Source: DATDRS01 sp035291605 (GTDB lineage Bacteria; Chloroflexota; Anaerolineae; Anaerolineales; UBA6663). From it: a stretch of 19,683 nucleotides of DNA. Position numbers and translations under genes: made by a program. This document shows positions 6,150-13,134 of this stretch, piece after piece; position 1 is the stretch's first letter, and every line of letters begins with the position of its first letter. The stretch lies in contig DATDRS010000308.1 of the NCBI GenBank assembly GCA_035291605.1, forward strand, positions 1 through 19,683, written 5' to 3'. The notes below the pieces were generated by a model, which saw only the letters and a list, made by a program, of their open reading frames with translations, made no database searches and was not told the origin of the DNA.

Positions 6150-6178
6150 GTAGAGACGTTCCGGCGGAACGTCTCTGC
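6150..6178. repeat. AGAGACG palindromic element, intergenic copy
   Basis: AGAGACGTTCCG (6152-6163), one central G, then CGGAACGTCTCT (6165-6176). The pairing extends outward by a T-G wobble and a G-C pair. It is the only structured element in the 98-base gap between two genes. The outer half, GTAGAGACG, is the same as in the 32-bp palindrome inside the gene at 16587-18239, so the two belong to one REP-like family. No T-run follows it. Confidence 0.7.
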
Positions 6179-6216
6179 GGGAATAATATCCATCTCAATC
6201 AGGCTGACGATCTCCT

Positions 6217-6510
6217 ATGGCAACGGTGCAAATCTACTACTGGAAAGACATTCCCTACGGCGTGCGTGCCCGCGACGAAAAGGGGCGCGTGACCAAGCAC
6301 CTGCCTTTAGCCTTCGGCGCGGCGGTAGACGCGGCGGCGATGGCCGAGGGGCAAACCGAAGCCGATCAGTATCAGGCTGGTTTTGTGTGGGCCCCCGCCG
6401 AGGAGCGAACCGGCGCGGCGGAAGAGGTAGCGCAAGTGGTCGTGGACGAGATTATTGCGGCCTACCCCCCTGCCCGCTTGGCCAAACTGGCGCGGCGGGA
6501 ACAGACCTGA
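6217..6510 (+). CDS. PF13769-type 'virulence factor' domain protein
   Basis: The product is 97 aa. It opens with VQIYYWKDIPYGVRARDEKG, the hallmark of the small family labelled 'virulence factor' (an N-terminal strand with W-x-D/E-I-P, then a regulated helix LPLAFGAAVDAAAM). It continues with TEADQYQAGFVW and a C-terminal helix. The family label is historical and says nothing about activity here. Such proteins are commonly encoded beside methyltetrahydrofolate/corrinoid methyltransferases and MetV-like genes in bacteria, as in this cluster, so an accessory role in C1 transfer is the better guess. No clear Shine-Dalgarno precedes ATG 6217. The stop is 12 bases before the next start. Confidence 0.7.
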   Translation: MATVQIYYWKDIPYGVRARDEKGRVTKHLPLAFGAAVDAAAMAEGQTEADQYQAGFVWAPAEERTGAAEEVAQVVVDEIIAAYPPARLAKLARREQT

Positions 6511-6522
6511 GGCGAATGCGCG

Positions 6523-7554
6523 ATGAGCGCCAGGAATCACACGCCCGACGCTATCCGCGAGGCCTTTCGCTTCGGCGCCCCCGCCCAGACCCCGGTCACG
6601 CTCTTCGGCGCGGGTCAATGGAGCGTGTATCAGGCCGGGCGCGCCATGCGCGCGCTGGCAACTGACCCCGACCTGATGACCGAGGCCGTGCTGGCGACCC
6701 AACGCAAAATCCCCAGCCCGATCGTGTTCGTCGGCTCAGGTTTCAACAACTTGCTCGTCGGTGCGCTCGGGGGCCGCATCCGTTATCCGCGCCTCGGCTC
6801 GCCCGAAGTCATCGCCCCCATTATCATGGAAAGCGCTGACGAGGTCGGGGGCCTCGACCTCAGCGAGCTCGACCGCGACCCGGCGGTCTACACCCTCCGC
6901 GAAACCGCGCGGCGGACCGCCGAGGCGCTCGGCCAGGCCGCCATCGTCGCCGTCACGCAGTGGGGGCCCTTCACCACCGCCGGGCAGATGTACGGGTTGG
7001 ACGGTTTCCTGCGCGCCACCATCACTTCACCCGAAGCCGTCCACAAAATGACCGGGTTCGCGGTGCGGGCGCTCAAGCAATACTACAAGCCGCTCCTCGA
7101 GCACCGCGTGATCGGGCTGATCAGCCTGGCCGACCACTCGGCCTCGTCCGATATGATCTCGCGCAAAGCCTTCGCGAAGTTCTGCCTGCCGCCGCTGATG
7201 GAATTTATCGAGTGGGCCAGGAAGGCCTATCACGTGGACACCTGGCTGCACATCTGCGGGAACACGGCGGACAAGTGGGACCTGATGATTGACAGCGGCG
7301 CGGTCTGCCTGAGCCTGGATCAAAAAGTTGACCTGGCGATGGCCAAGCAGGTGTGCCGGGGGCGCGTGTGCATCGCGGGCAACATTGACCCGGTGCACGT
7401 GATGGACCAGGGCGGGATTGACGACGTGCTGGCGGCGGCCAAACGCTGCCTGAACGCCGCCGGGCCGGACGGGTTCATCCTCACCACGGGCTGCGAGATG
7501 ACCCCGACCACCCCGCTGGGCAACGTGCAGGCGATGATGGAGGCGGCGCTGTAG
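6523..7554 (+). CDS. UroD/MtaA-family zinc methyltransferase (copy 2)
   Basis: The product is 343 aa; ATG 6523 has GAGG at 6509-6512. It is a close paralogue of the gene at 4193: the two share FGAG/FGGG starts, PSPIVFVGSGFNN versus RSPIVYVGSGYNN, QWGPFTTAGQMYG and the whole C-terminal half. The zinc ligands are H243 and C245 (WLHICGN) and C324 (TTGCEMTP). The N-terminal segment ARNHTPDAIREAFRFGAP replaces the typical KEAI start. By family it should transfer methyl groups between a thiol, or another zinc-activated acceptor, and a corrinoid protein. Having two such proteins that differ around the barrel mouth suggests different methyl donors, or opposite halves of one reaction. It is followed after 8 bases by a small three-cysteine protein. 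Confidence 0.88.
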   Translation: MSARNHTPDAIREAFRFGAPAQTPVTLFGAGQWSVYQAGRAMRALATDPDLMTEAVLATQRKIPSPIVFVGSGFNNLLVGALGGRIRYPRLGSPEVIAPIIMESADEVGGLDLSELDRDPAVYTLRETARRTAEALGQAAIVAVTQWGPFTTAGQMYGLDGFLRATITSPEAVHKMTGFAVRALKQYYKPLLEHRVIGLISLADHSASSDMISRKAFAKFCLPPLMEFIEWARKAYHVDTWLHICGNTADKWDLMIDSGAVCLSLDQKVDLAMAKQVCRGRVCIAGNIDPVHVMDQGGIDDVLAAAKRCLNAAGPDGFILTTGCEMTPTTPLGNVQAMMEAAL

Positions 7555-7562
7555 ACCTCACC

Positions 7563-7931
7563 ATGAGCACTTACGTCGAAGTCTTTGCGGGCGTTTGCGG
7601 CCACTCGGCGGTCATCGAGATTTCTAAAGTTGATGACGCGCACGTGCAGGTCGTGATCACCAGCGCCTGCGACGAGATCACGGCGATGAACCCCGACCTC
7701 GCCCGGGTTCAGTGGAAGGGCAAGGGACACGAGGTCTTCAAGCGCATGACGGAGAGCGTGGTATACCAGTCGGCGGCCAGGCACATCCGCCACACCGCCT
7801 GTCCGATCCCGGCGGCTATCCTCAAGGCCATCGAGGTCGAGGTGGGCATCGCCCTGCCGAAGGACGTGACGATTACGTTCACAAACTCAGACGCTAAATC
7901 CCAACCTCCAAAGGATGAACAGCATGGCTGA
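7563..7931 (+). CDS. Small three-cysteine protein (DUF6951-like)
   Basis: The product is 122 aa from ATG 7563, 8 bases after the methyltransferase stop. Three cysteines sit in motif-like settings: C12 in AGVCGHS, C36 in TSACDEI, C80 in HTACPIPAAILKAIEVE. Two histidines (H14, H77) lie beside them, which suggests metal or iron-sulfur binding, or a thiol carrier role. The order strand-strand-helix-helix-strand fits a small alpha/beta fold. I think it matches the DUF6951 group of small proteins found in corrinoid gene clusters, but that label is from memory and uncertain. The stop overlaps the next start by 8 bases, so the two are translationally coupled. Function unknown. Confidence 0.6.
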   Translation: MSTYVEVFAGVCGHSAVIEISKVDDAHVQVVITSACDEITAMNPDLARVQWKGKGHEVFKRMTESVVYQSAARHIRHTACPIPAAILKAIEVEVGIALPKDVTITFTNSDAKSQPPKDEQHG

Positions 7932-8181
7932 TCCGCTGGCGATGAAGAACAAGTTTTACGAGTGGTCCAACGAGGTCTTTGCCCAATCGCCCTTTGATCT
8001 GAAGACGACAAACCTGATGTCCATGATCGCCGCGCTCACGTTGGGCAATCAGGGTGCGGTCTCGTACTTCTATTTCTCGGCCAAGAAAGCGGGCGCGAGC
8101 GAGGCCGAACTCGCCGCCGCCGCCGACATCGCCGCCTCGGCGACGGGGTTGAATCTGTACACGCTCATGCCAAAAGAGTAA
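7924..8181 (+). CDS. Short CMD-like protein lacking the redox cysteines
   Basis: The product is 85 aa. ATG 7924 is chosen because AAAGGA (about 7909-7914) fits it better than ATG 7915. The segment KAGASEAELAAAADIAASA is the CMD-family turn and helix (Gly-Ala-Ser-x-x-Glu), and the preceding helix aligns with the AhpD active-site helix. There is no cysteine at all, however, and the CxxCxxxH positions are occupied by residues such as those in GNQGAVSYFYF. It is therefore a non-redox, probably structural or ligand-binding member. It overlaps the three-cysteine protein gene. Only the C-terminal half of a normal CMD domain is well matched, so the assignment is moderate. Confidence 0.6.
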   Translation: MADPLAMKNKFYEWSNEVFAQSPFDLKTTNLMSMIAALTLGNQGAVSYFYFSAKKAGASEAELAAAADIAASATGLNLYTLMPKE

Positions 8182-8262
8182 GATCAGTGATCAGTGACCA
8201 GCGAACAGTAGTCTTACGACTGATCATTGATGACTGATGACTGACGACTGATGACTGACAGC
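8182..8262. repeat. Intergenic repeat, TGATGACTGA family (copy 2)
   Basis: The whole gap between the CMD-like gene and the activator gene is repeat. The left half has GATCAGTGATCAGTGACC. The right half has TGATGACTGATGACTGACG followed by ACTGATGACTGAC. The halves are roughly complementary around TTACGAC, so the RNA could fold into a long imperfect hairpin. The start codon of the next gene (ATG 8251) lies inside the repeat and has no Shine-Dalgarno. Confidence 0.7.
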
Positions 8263-10599
8263 CCCAAGCACCTCGTCATCTTCCAACCCTCCGGCAGCCG
8301 GGGACAGGTGGAGGACGGCGCGACGATCCTGGAGGCCGCCCGGAGCCTCGGCGTCGAGATCGAGACGCCCTGCGGCGGGCGGTTGATGTGCTCCAAATGC
8401 CGGGTGCGCGTCGAGGAAGGCTTCTTCGAGCGGTTCGGCGTCGAATCCAGCATGAGCCACCTCAACCCAGTGTTCGAGAAGGAGCGCGAGTTCTTCCGCT
8501 CCAAGGGCCTGACCGAGCCGAACCTGCGCCAGAGCTGCGTGGCGACGATCCACGGGCCGGTCGTCGTCTTCGTGCCGGAGGAGAGCCGCGCGGTCAAGCA
8601 GCTCGTGCGCAAATCGGCGCGCGAACTCAACATCGCGATCAAGCCGGCCGTCCGGCGCTGCTTCGTCGAGATGAAGCCCGCCACGCTGCACGATCCGCTG
8701 GGCGACTGGGAGCGGCTGCAGAAGGCGCTGGAGGCCGAGCACGGGTTGCGGACTCTGAGCATTGAATATCGCGCGCTCGTCGGATTGCAGAAAGCAGTGC
8801 GCACGGGCGAGTGGAAAGTGACGGCGTTCGTGTGGCAGGGGCGCGAGGTCATCCGCGTGGCGCCCGGCGTCGCCGAGTATTCGCTGGGCCTCGCGGTGGA
8901 CGTGGGCACGACGACCGTCGCCGGTTTTCTGTGCGACCTGGATTCCGGGAAGGTGCTGGCCCACCACTCGATGATGAACCCCCAGACGCCCTACGGCGAC
9001 GACGTGATGGCGCGCATCACCTACGCCATGACCAAGCCCGACGGGCTGGAGAAGATGCACGCGGCCATCCTGGAGGGGCTGAACACGATCGTGGCGCAGG
9101 TGTGTGAGGCGGCGGGCTATCAGCCGGAGGAGATTTGCGAGGCCGTGCTGGTGGGCAACACCTGCATGAATCACATCTTCCTCAACATCTTCCCCAAGTA
9201 CGTCGGCGTTTCCCCGTTCGTCCCGGCGATGCACCACTCGGTGGACGTGAAGGCGCGCGACTTCGGCCTGAAGATCCTGCCCGCCGGCAACGTCCACGTC
9301 CTGCCCAACGAGGCCGGGTTCGTCGGCGCCGACAACGTGGCCTGCGTCATCGCCGAAGAGCCGTACAAACAGGACGAGATGATGCTGGTGATTGACATCG
9401 GCACGAACGGCGAGATGGTGCTGGGCAACCGGCACAAGCTCATTTCGTCTTCCGTGCCCACCGGCCCGGCGTTCGAGGGAGCGCAGATCCAGTACGGGAT
9501 GCGCGCGGCGGCAGGCGCGATTGAAAAAGTGGACATTGACCCCACAACCTGGGAGGTGCGCTTCAAGGTCATCGGCCAGGAGAAGTGGTCGAACGAAGTG
9601 CCCGCCGAGGAGGTCAAGGCGCGCGGGCTGTGCGGCTCGGCGATGATTGATCTCGGGTGGGAGTTGTACCGCGCCGGCGTGGTGGACGCGACCGGACGGT
9701 TCTCCAAAGAAACCCACTCGCCCCGCCTGCGCCAGGGGCCGGACGGCCCGGAGTTTGTCCTGGCCTGGGCGCACCAGACCGCCCTCGGGCGCGACATCAC
9801 CTTCAACGTCAACGACATGCGCGCCTTGCAGCTCGCCAAGTCGGCCATGTATTCGGCCGCCAAGATCATGATGCGGCGGCTGGGCGTGACTCAACTGGAC
9901 AAGGTCGTGCTGGCCGGGGCCTTCGGCAGTTTCATTGACAAAGTCAAAGCGATGGCGATGGGCCTGTACCCGGACTGCGAGCTGCACAACGTCTTCGCCG
10001 TCGGCAACGCCGCCGGGGATGGGGCCCGCATGGCCTTGTTGAACGTGGACAAACGCGCCGAGGCCGACCAGGTCGCGCGGCAGATTGAGTATGTGGAACT
10101 CACCGTCGAGCCGGATTTCGAGAAGCAGTTCGCGGCGGCCATGCACTTCCCGCACATGACCGATGCGTTCCCGCACCTGCAAAAGATGCTGAACAAGGCC
10201 ACGCACGACCGCGCCCAACGTCTCTTGCTGCACAATCCGCTCTTCGGCGGCCTGTCGGTGAAAGCCCTCCGCCGCCTCGCCACGGCGACGGAAGAAGTGC
10301 GCTTCCGCAAGAATCACGTCATCTTCGAAGCCGGCAGCCACCCCACGGCGTTGTACGTCGTCAAAGAAGGCGCCGTCCTGCTCACCTCCAGCGCCGACGG
10401 CGCCAATCCGCAGACGCTGGAACTGAAAGACGGCGGGGTGCTGAACGGCGCAGCCGTCGCGAACGGCCGGCCGCACGGCGCGTCGGCCAAAGCGGCCGCG
10501 CTCAACACCAGGCTTCTGGCGCTGCCCTACGCAGAAGTCGCCAGCGTATTGGAGACCGAAACGGAGTGGAAACGGCAGTTAGCCGGGGCCGGCGCTTAG
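8251..10599 (+). CDS. Corrinoid reductive activator (RACE) fused to a cNMP-binding-like domain
   Basis: The product is 782 aa. Residues 1-100 are a plant-type 2Fe-2S ferredoxin: C41-x5-C47-x2-C50...C96. A linker of about 110 residues follows. Residues 215-620 are the ASKHA ATPase core of RACE/RamA-type activators (DUF4445): AVDVGTTTVAGF (phosphate 1), VIDIGTNGEM at 380-389, and LAGAFGSFID as the adenosine motif. These proteins use ATP and an iron-sulfur electron to reduce inactive cob(II)alamin to cob(I)alamin. RamA itself carries 4Fe-4S clusters; the 2Fe-2S type is the bacterial RACE form. Unusually, residues about 655-775 resemble a cyclic-nucleotide-binding (CAP_ED) domain: NPLFGGLSVKALRRLA, a VIFEAGSHPTALYVVKEG jelly-roll core, then a LLALPYAEVASVLE helix. 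ATG 8251 is embedded in a repeat and lacks a ribosome binding site. The gene directly precedes the third UroD-family gene. Confidence 0.92.
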   Translation: MTDSPKHLVIFQPSGSRGQVEDGATILEAARSLGVEIETPCGGRLMCSKCRVRVEEGFFERFGVESSMSHLNPVFEKEREFFRSKGLTEPNLRQSCVATIHGPVVVFVPEESRAVKQLVRKSARELNIAIKPAVRRCFVEMKPATLHDPLGDWERLQKALEAEHGLRTLSIEYRALVGLQKAVRTGEWKVTAFVWQGREVIRVAPGVAEYSLGLAVDVGTTTVAGFLCDLDSGKVLAHHSMMNPQTPYGDDVMARITYAMTKPDGLEKMHAAILEGLNTIVAQVCEAAGYQPEEICEAVLVGNTCMNHIFLNIFPKYVGVSPFVPAMHHSVDVKARDFGLKILPAGNVHVLPNEAGFVGADNVACVIAEEPYKQDEMMLVIDIGTNGEMVLGNRHKLISSSVPTGPAFEGAQIQYGMRAAAGAIEKVDIDPTTWEVRFKVIGQEKWSNEVPAEEVKARGLCGSAMIDLGWELYRAGVVDATGRFSKETHSPRLRQGPDGPEFVLAWAHQTALGRDITFNVNDMRALQLAKSAMYSAAKIMMRRLGVTQLDKVVLAGAFGSFIDKVKAMAMGLYPDCELHNVFAVGNAAGDGARMALLNVDKRAEADQVARQIEYVELTVEPDFEKQFAAAMHFPHMTDAFPHLQKMLNKATHDRAQRLLLHNPLFGGLSVKALRRLATATEEVRFRKNHVIFEAGSHPTALYVVKEGAVLLTSSADGANPQTLELKDGGVLNGAAVANGRPHGASAKAAALNTRLLALPYAEVASVLETETEWKRQLAGAGA

Positions 10600-10616
10600 A
10601 AACAGGAGAACTCATC

Positions 10617-11732
10617 ATGCCCGACACCTCAAAAGAAACCGTCCTCAAAGTTCTGCGCGGCCATAAAGGAGACCGCGTGCCGAACTTTTCCGGCATGGGC
10701 AGCATCACGCTGCATGGCATCCAGCAACTCGGCTACCGCTTCAACGAGATCCACGGCGACGCGCGCAAGATGGCCGCCGCCGCCGCCAGCACTTATCGCT
10801 TCTTCGGCGTGGAGAGCGCGGTCGTCCCCTTCGACATGGGCATCGTCGCCGAGTCGCTGGGCGCAACCGTCAAATACTATGAGAAGGCCGACCAGGGGCA
10901 GATCATCTACCCCACCATGACGCGCAAGGTCGTGGACCGCACCACCGTGACGGTCCCGGAAGGGCTGAGCGAGGCCGACGCCAAGACCTACGTGATGAAG
11001 GAGATCGAGCGGCAAATTACCGAATACCGGCTCCAAATGCCGTCCGATATCGCCCATACGGGCCGCATCCCCGTCGTGCTGGAGGCCCTGCGCATCCTCA
11101 AACGCGAGCTGGGAAGCGAGATTGCTATCGGCTCGTGGACGCTGGGGCCGTTCACCGAACTTGGGCAGATCATGGACCTGGAAGTGCTGCTGAAGATGTC
11201 GGCCAAGAAGCCCGACGTGGTCAACCGGCATCTGCACTTCATGGTAGATTACCTGGCGCAGGTGATCAACCTGTACATCGAGGCGGGCGCGGATTTCATC
11301 ACGGTGCGCGAGATGGGCGCGACCGCCAGCATCCTCAGCCCGCGCATGTTCAAGTCGCTGGTGCTGCCCAACCTGCAAGCCCTCTTCGGGCGGATCCAGG
11401 CTGTGCCCACCGTCCTGCACATCTGCGGCGACACCAACCCGATCATCGAGCTGATGGCGCAGTCCGGCGCGAGCGCGTTGAGCATTGACCAGACGAACCG
11501 GCTGAACGAGTCGCGCGCCAAACTGTCGAACGTGGTTTTGCTTGGCAACTACAAGCCGTTCGGCGCGCCGTTCTGCGAAGGCACGCCCGAGGAAGTGGAG
11601 GCGATGATCAAGCAGGCCATTGACCAGGGCGCGGACGGCGTGTGGCCCGGCTGCGACATCTGGCCGGTTGTGCCCGTGGAGAACATGCAGGCTATGATGG
11701 CGGCGATGCAGAGGTATGGAGCGAATCGCTGA
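10617..11732 (+). CDS. UroD/MtaA-CmuA-family zinc methyltransferase (copy 3)
   Basis: The product is 371 aa. AGGAG at 10604-10608 is well spaced from ATG 10617. It has the full MtaA/CmuA-like layout: KETVLKVLRGHKGDRVPNFSGMG at the start, then AESLGATVKYY, SWTLGPFTELGQIM, and the zinc triad H268 and C270 (LHICGDT) with C346 (WPGCDIWP). It belongs to a different branch from the proteins at 4193 and 6523, with about 30 more residues, REMGATASILSPRMF in the barrel and YKPFGAPFCEGTPEEVE. It sits directly before the corrinoid protein gene, so it is the most likely partner for methyl transfer to or from that protein, with CoM or another thiol as the zinc-bound co-substrate. No other methyltransferase I (MttB or MtaB type) is in the window. 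Confidence 0.9.
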   Translation: MPDTSKETVLKVLRGHKGDRVPNFSGMGSITLHGIQQLGYRFNEIHGDARKMAAAAASTYRFFGVESAVVPFDMGIVAESLGATVKYYEKADQGQIIYPTMTRKVVDRTTVTVPEGLSEADAKTYVMKEIERQITEYRLQMPSDIAHTGRIPVVLEALRILKRELGSEIAIGSWTLGPFTELGQIMDLEVLLKMSAKKPDVVNRHLHFMVDYLAQVINLYIEAGADFITVREMGATASILSPRMFKSLVLPNLQALFGRIQAVPTVLHICGDTNPIIELMAQSGASALSIDQTNRLNESRAKLSNVVLLGNYKPFGAPFCEGTPEEVEAMIKQAIDQGADGVWPGCDIWPVVPVENMQAMMAAMQRYGANR

Positions 11733-11822
11733 TCGCGGATAGCAGAGGGCAGATCGCGGATGGCGAATAGTGACAGTGACTATAGGCTATCGGCGATCAG
11801 CCATCCGCCATTCGCCATCAGC
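11725..11822. repeat. Intergenic repeat, GATGGCGAATAG family (copy 3)
   Basis: The repeat fills the gap between the third methyltransferase gene and the corrinoid protein gene and takes in the last codons of the former. Words GATCGCGGAT, GATAGC and GCGGATGGCGAATAG occur on the left; complements such as CGGCGATCAGCCATCCGCC and ATTCGCCATC occur on the right. The segment can form a hairpin near GATGGCGAATAG / CCATTCGCCATC. The word set is the same as in the gaps at 5746 and 18239. The Shine-Dalgarno of the next gene begins just after it. Confidence 0.65.
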
Positions 11823-11835
11823 CCAAGGAGGCAAC

Positions 11836-12573
11836 ATGGCAACCCCTGAACAGCAAGCGGATATCCTGGAACGGCTGAAGAACGGCGTGATCGAGTACGA
11901 CGAGGAGAGCGTGGTCAAGGCCTCCAACGAGGCGCTGGAGACGGGCATGGACGCCTACCAGGCCGTGATGGACGGCCTGGCGGCGGGGATGGACGTCGTC
12001 GGCGCGTACTTCGCCAAAGGCGAATACTTCGTGCCCGAAGTGCTGATGTGCGCCGACGCGCTCTACGGCGGGCTGAACATCCTGCGCCCGCACATCAAGA
12101 TGGACCAGGAGAAGATGGTCAAAGGCTCGGTCGTGATCGGCACGGTGGAAGGCGACATCCACGACATCGGCAAGAACCTGGTCAAGATGATGTTCGAGGT
12201 CGCCGGGTTCACCGTCCACGACCTCGGGCGCGATGTGCCGCTCGACAATTTCGTGGACAAGTACCTCGAAACCGACGCCGACATCGTGTGCATGAGCGCC
12301 ATGATGACGACGACGATGATCGGGATGCCGGTCGTCATCGAGAAAGTCCGCGCGAAGAACCCGAGGGCCAGGATCATGATCGGCGGCGCGCCGATCAACG
12401 AGGACATCGCGCAGAAGTGGGGGGCGGACGGGACCGGCAAGGACGCGCCCAACGCGCTGCAAGAGGCGCTCAACATGATCGGCGTCCTGCGCGAGCTCGG
12501 CGACCAGTTCAAGACCGAGCGCGTGCAGAAGGAATGGGGCGCGGATGGGTTGCTGGATGCGGCGAAAGTTTGA
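11836..12573 (+). CDS. B12-binding corrinoid protein (MtaC/MtbC-type)
   Basis: The product is 245 aa. AAGGAGG (11825-11831) fixes ATG 11836. Residues 1-90 are the helical cap (MtbC/MetH cap-like: ILERLKNGVIEYDEESVV, then EYFVPEVLMCADALYGGL). Residues 95-215 are the Rossmann B12 domain: D107-I-H109-D-I-G112, with H109 as the lower axial cobalt ligand, then VHDLGRDVP, CMSAMMTTTM and GGAPI. The C-terminal 30 residues extend beyond usual MtaC length and are charged. It would carry the methyl group between the zinc UroD-family proteins and the MtrH-family protein at 14916. The gene is followed after 3 bases by a cobalamin adenosyltransferase gene, and the RACE activator upstream would keep the cobalt active. 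Confidence 0.94.
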   Translation: MATPEQQADILERLKNGVIEYDEESVVKASNEALETGMDAYQAVMDGLAAGMDVVGAYFAKGEYFVPEVLMCADALYGGLNILRPHIKMDQEKMVKGSVVIGTVEGDIHDIGKNLVKMMFEVAGFTVHDLGRDVPLDNFVDKYLETDADIVCMSAMMTTTMIGMPVVIEKVRAKNPRARIMIGGAPINEDIAQKWGADGTGKDAPNALQEALNMIGVLRELGDQFKTERVQKEWGADGLLDAAKV

Positions 12574-12576
12574 ACT

Positions 12577-13134
12577 TTGAGCAGGCCCCTTCGCGGCGAC
12601 ACCGGCCTCACCGACCTGATTGACGCGCGCGACCTCCCCAAGCACGATCTGCGCTTCGAGGTGCTGGGAACGCTGGACGAGGCCTCCTCCGCGCTGGGCG
12701 TGGTGCGCGCCAGCGACGTGCGCCCGGAGACGCGCGCATTGATCCTGGAGATTCAACGCGATTTGTGCTGGATGATGTCAGAACTGGCGGCGGTCTCCGG
12801 CGACCAGCGCGCCGATACGCACATCACGCCCGAACGGCTGGCCGCGCTGGAGCGCGCCTATCACGCTTTGACCTCCGCCCACCCTCTGAGCGCCGCGTTT
12901 ACCGTGCCGGGCGATAGCCTGGCAGGCGCGCTGCTGCATTTGGCCCGCGCCATCATCCGCAGGGCTGAGCGCCATGCCACGCGGCTGCATGACGCCTCGC
13001 CCCTCCCGAATCCAAACATCATTCCTTATCTTAATCGCCTGTCTACGCTTATTTACGCCCTGGCCCGCGCCGAAGAAGCCGCCGCCGGCATCTCCCAGCC
13101 GACGGTGGCGCATGAACCGGAGGGCGGCTTTTGA
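12577..13134 (+). CDS. PduO-type cob(I)alamin adenosyltransferase
   Basis: The product is 185 aa from TTG 12577, three bases after the corrinoid protein stop. An alternative start is not obvious, and this one gives the expected N-terminus with RGDTGLTDLI. The five-helix PduO fold is supported by the ATP-binding N-terminal GDTG, then LRFEVLGTLDEASSALG, the Arg-rich helix ARAIIRRAERHATRLH carrying the signature R-x-x-R-R-A-E-R, and LNRLSTLIYALARAEE near the end. The usual reaction is ATP plus cob(I)alamin to adenosylcobalamin. In a methyl-transfer operon it may instead handle corrinoid loading or storage. The last codons overlap the next start by 4 bases. Confidence 0.85.
   Translation: MSRPLRGDTGLTDLIDARDLPKHDLRFEVLGTLDEASSALGVVRASDVRPETRALILEIQRDLCWMMSELAAVSGDQRADTHITPERLAALERAYHALTSAHPLSAAFTVPGDSLAGALLHLARAIIRRAERHATRLHDASPLPNPNIIPYLNRLSTLIYALARAEEAAAGISQPTVAHEPEGGF

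Noticed and set aside
8219..8262. CRISPR array from the TGATGAC tandem units
   Set aside because: Units are 7-8 bases with no spacers, and the same words occur in other gaps. It is a degenerate dispersed repeat.
8224..10476. Long open frame of about 750 codons on the minus strand
   Set aside because: It lies exactly opposite the RACE gene and has the His/Arg/Val-rich composition typical of the complement of GC-rich coding DNA. The + strand product has clear cofactor and nucleotide motifs.
11770..11835. Upstream extension of the corrinoid protein gene
   Set aside because: The extra 22 codons are translated from the intergenic repeat, and AAGGAGG is placed for ATG 11836.
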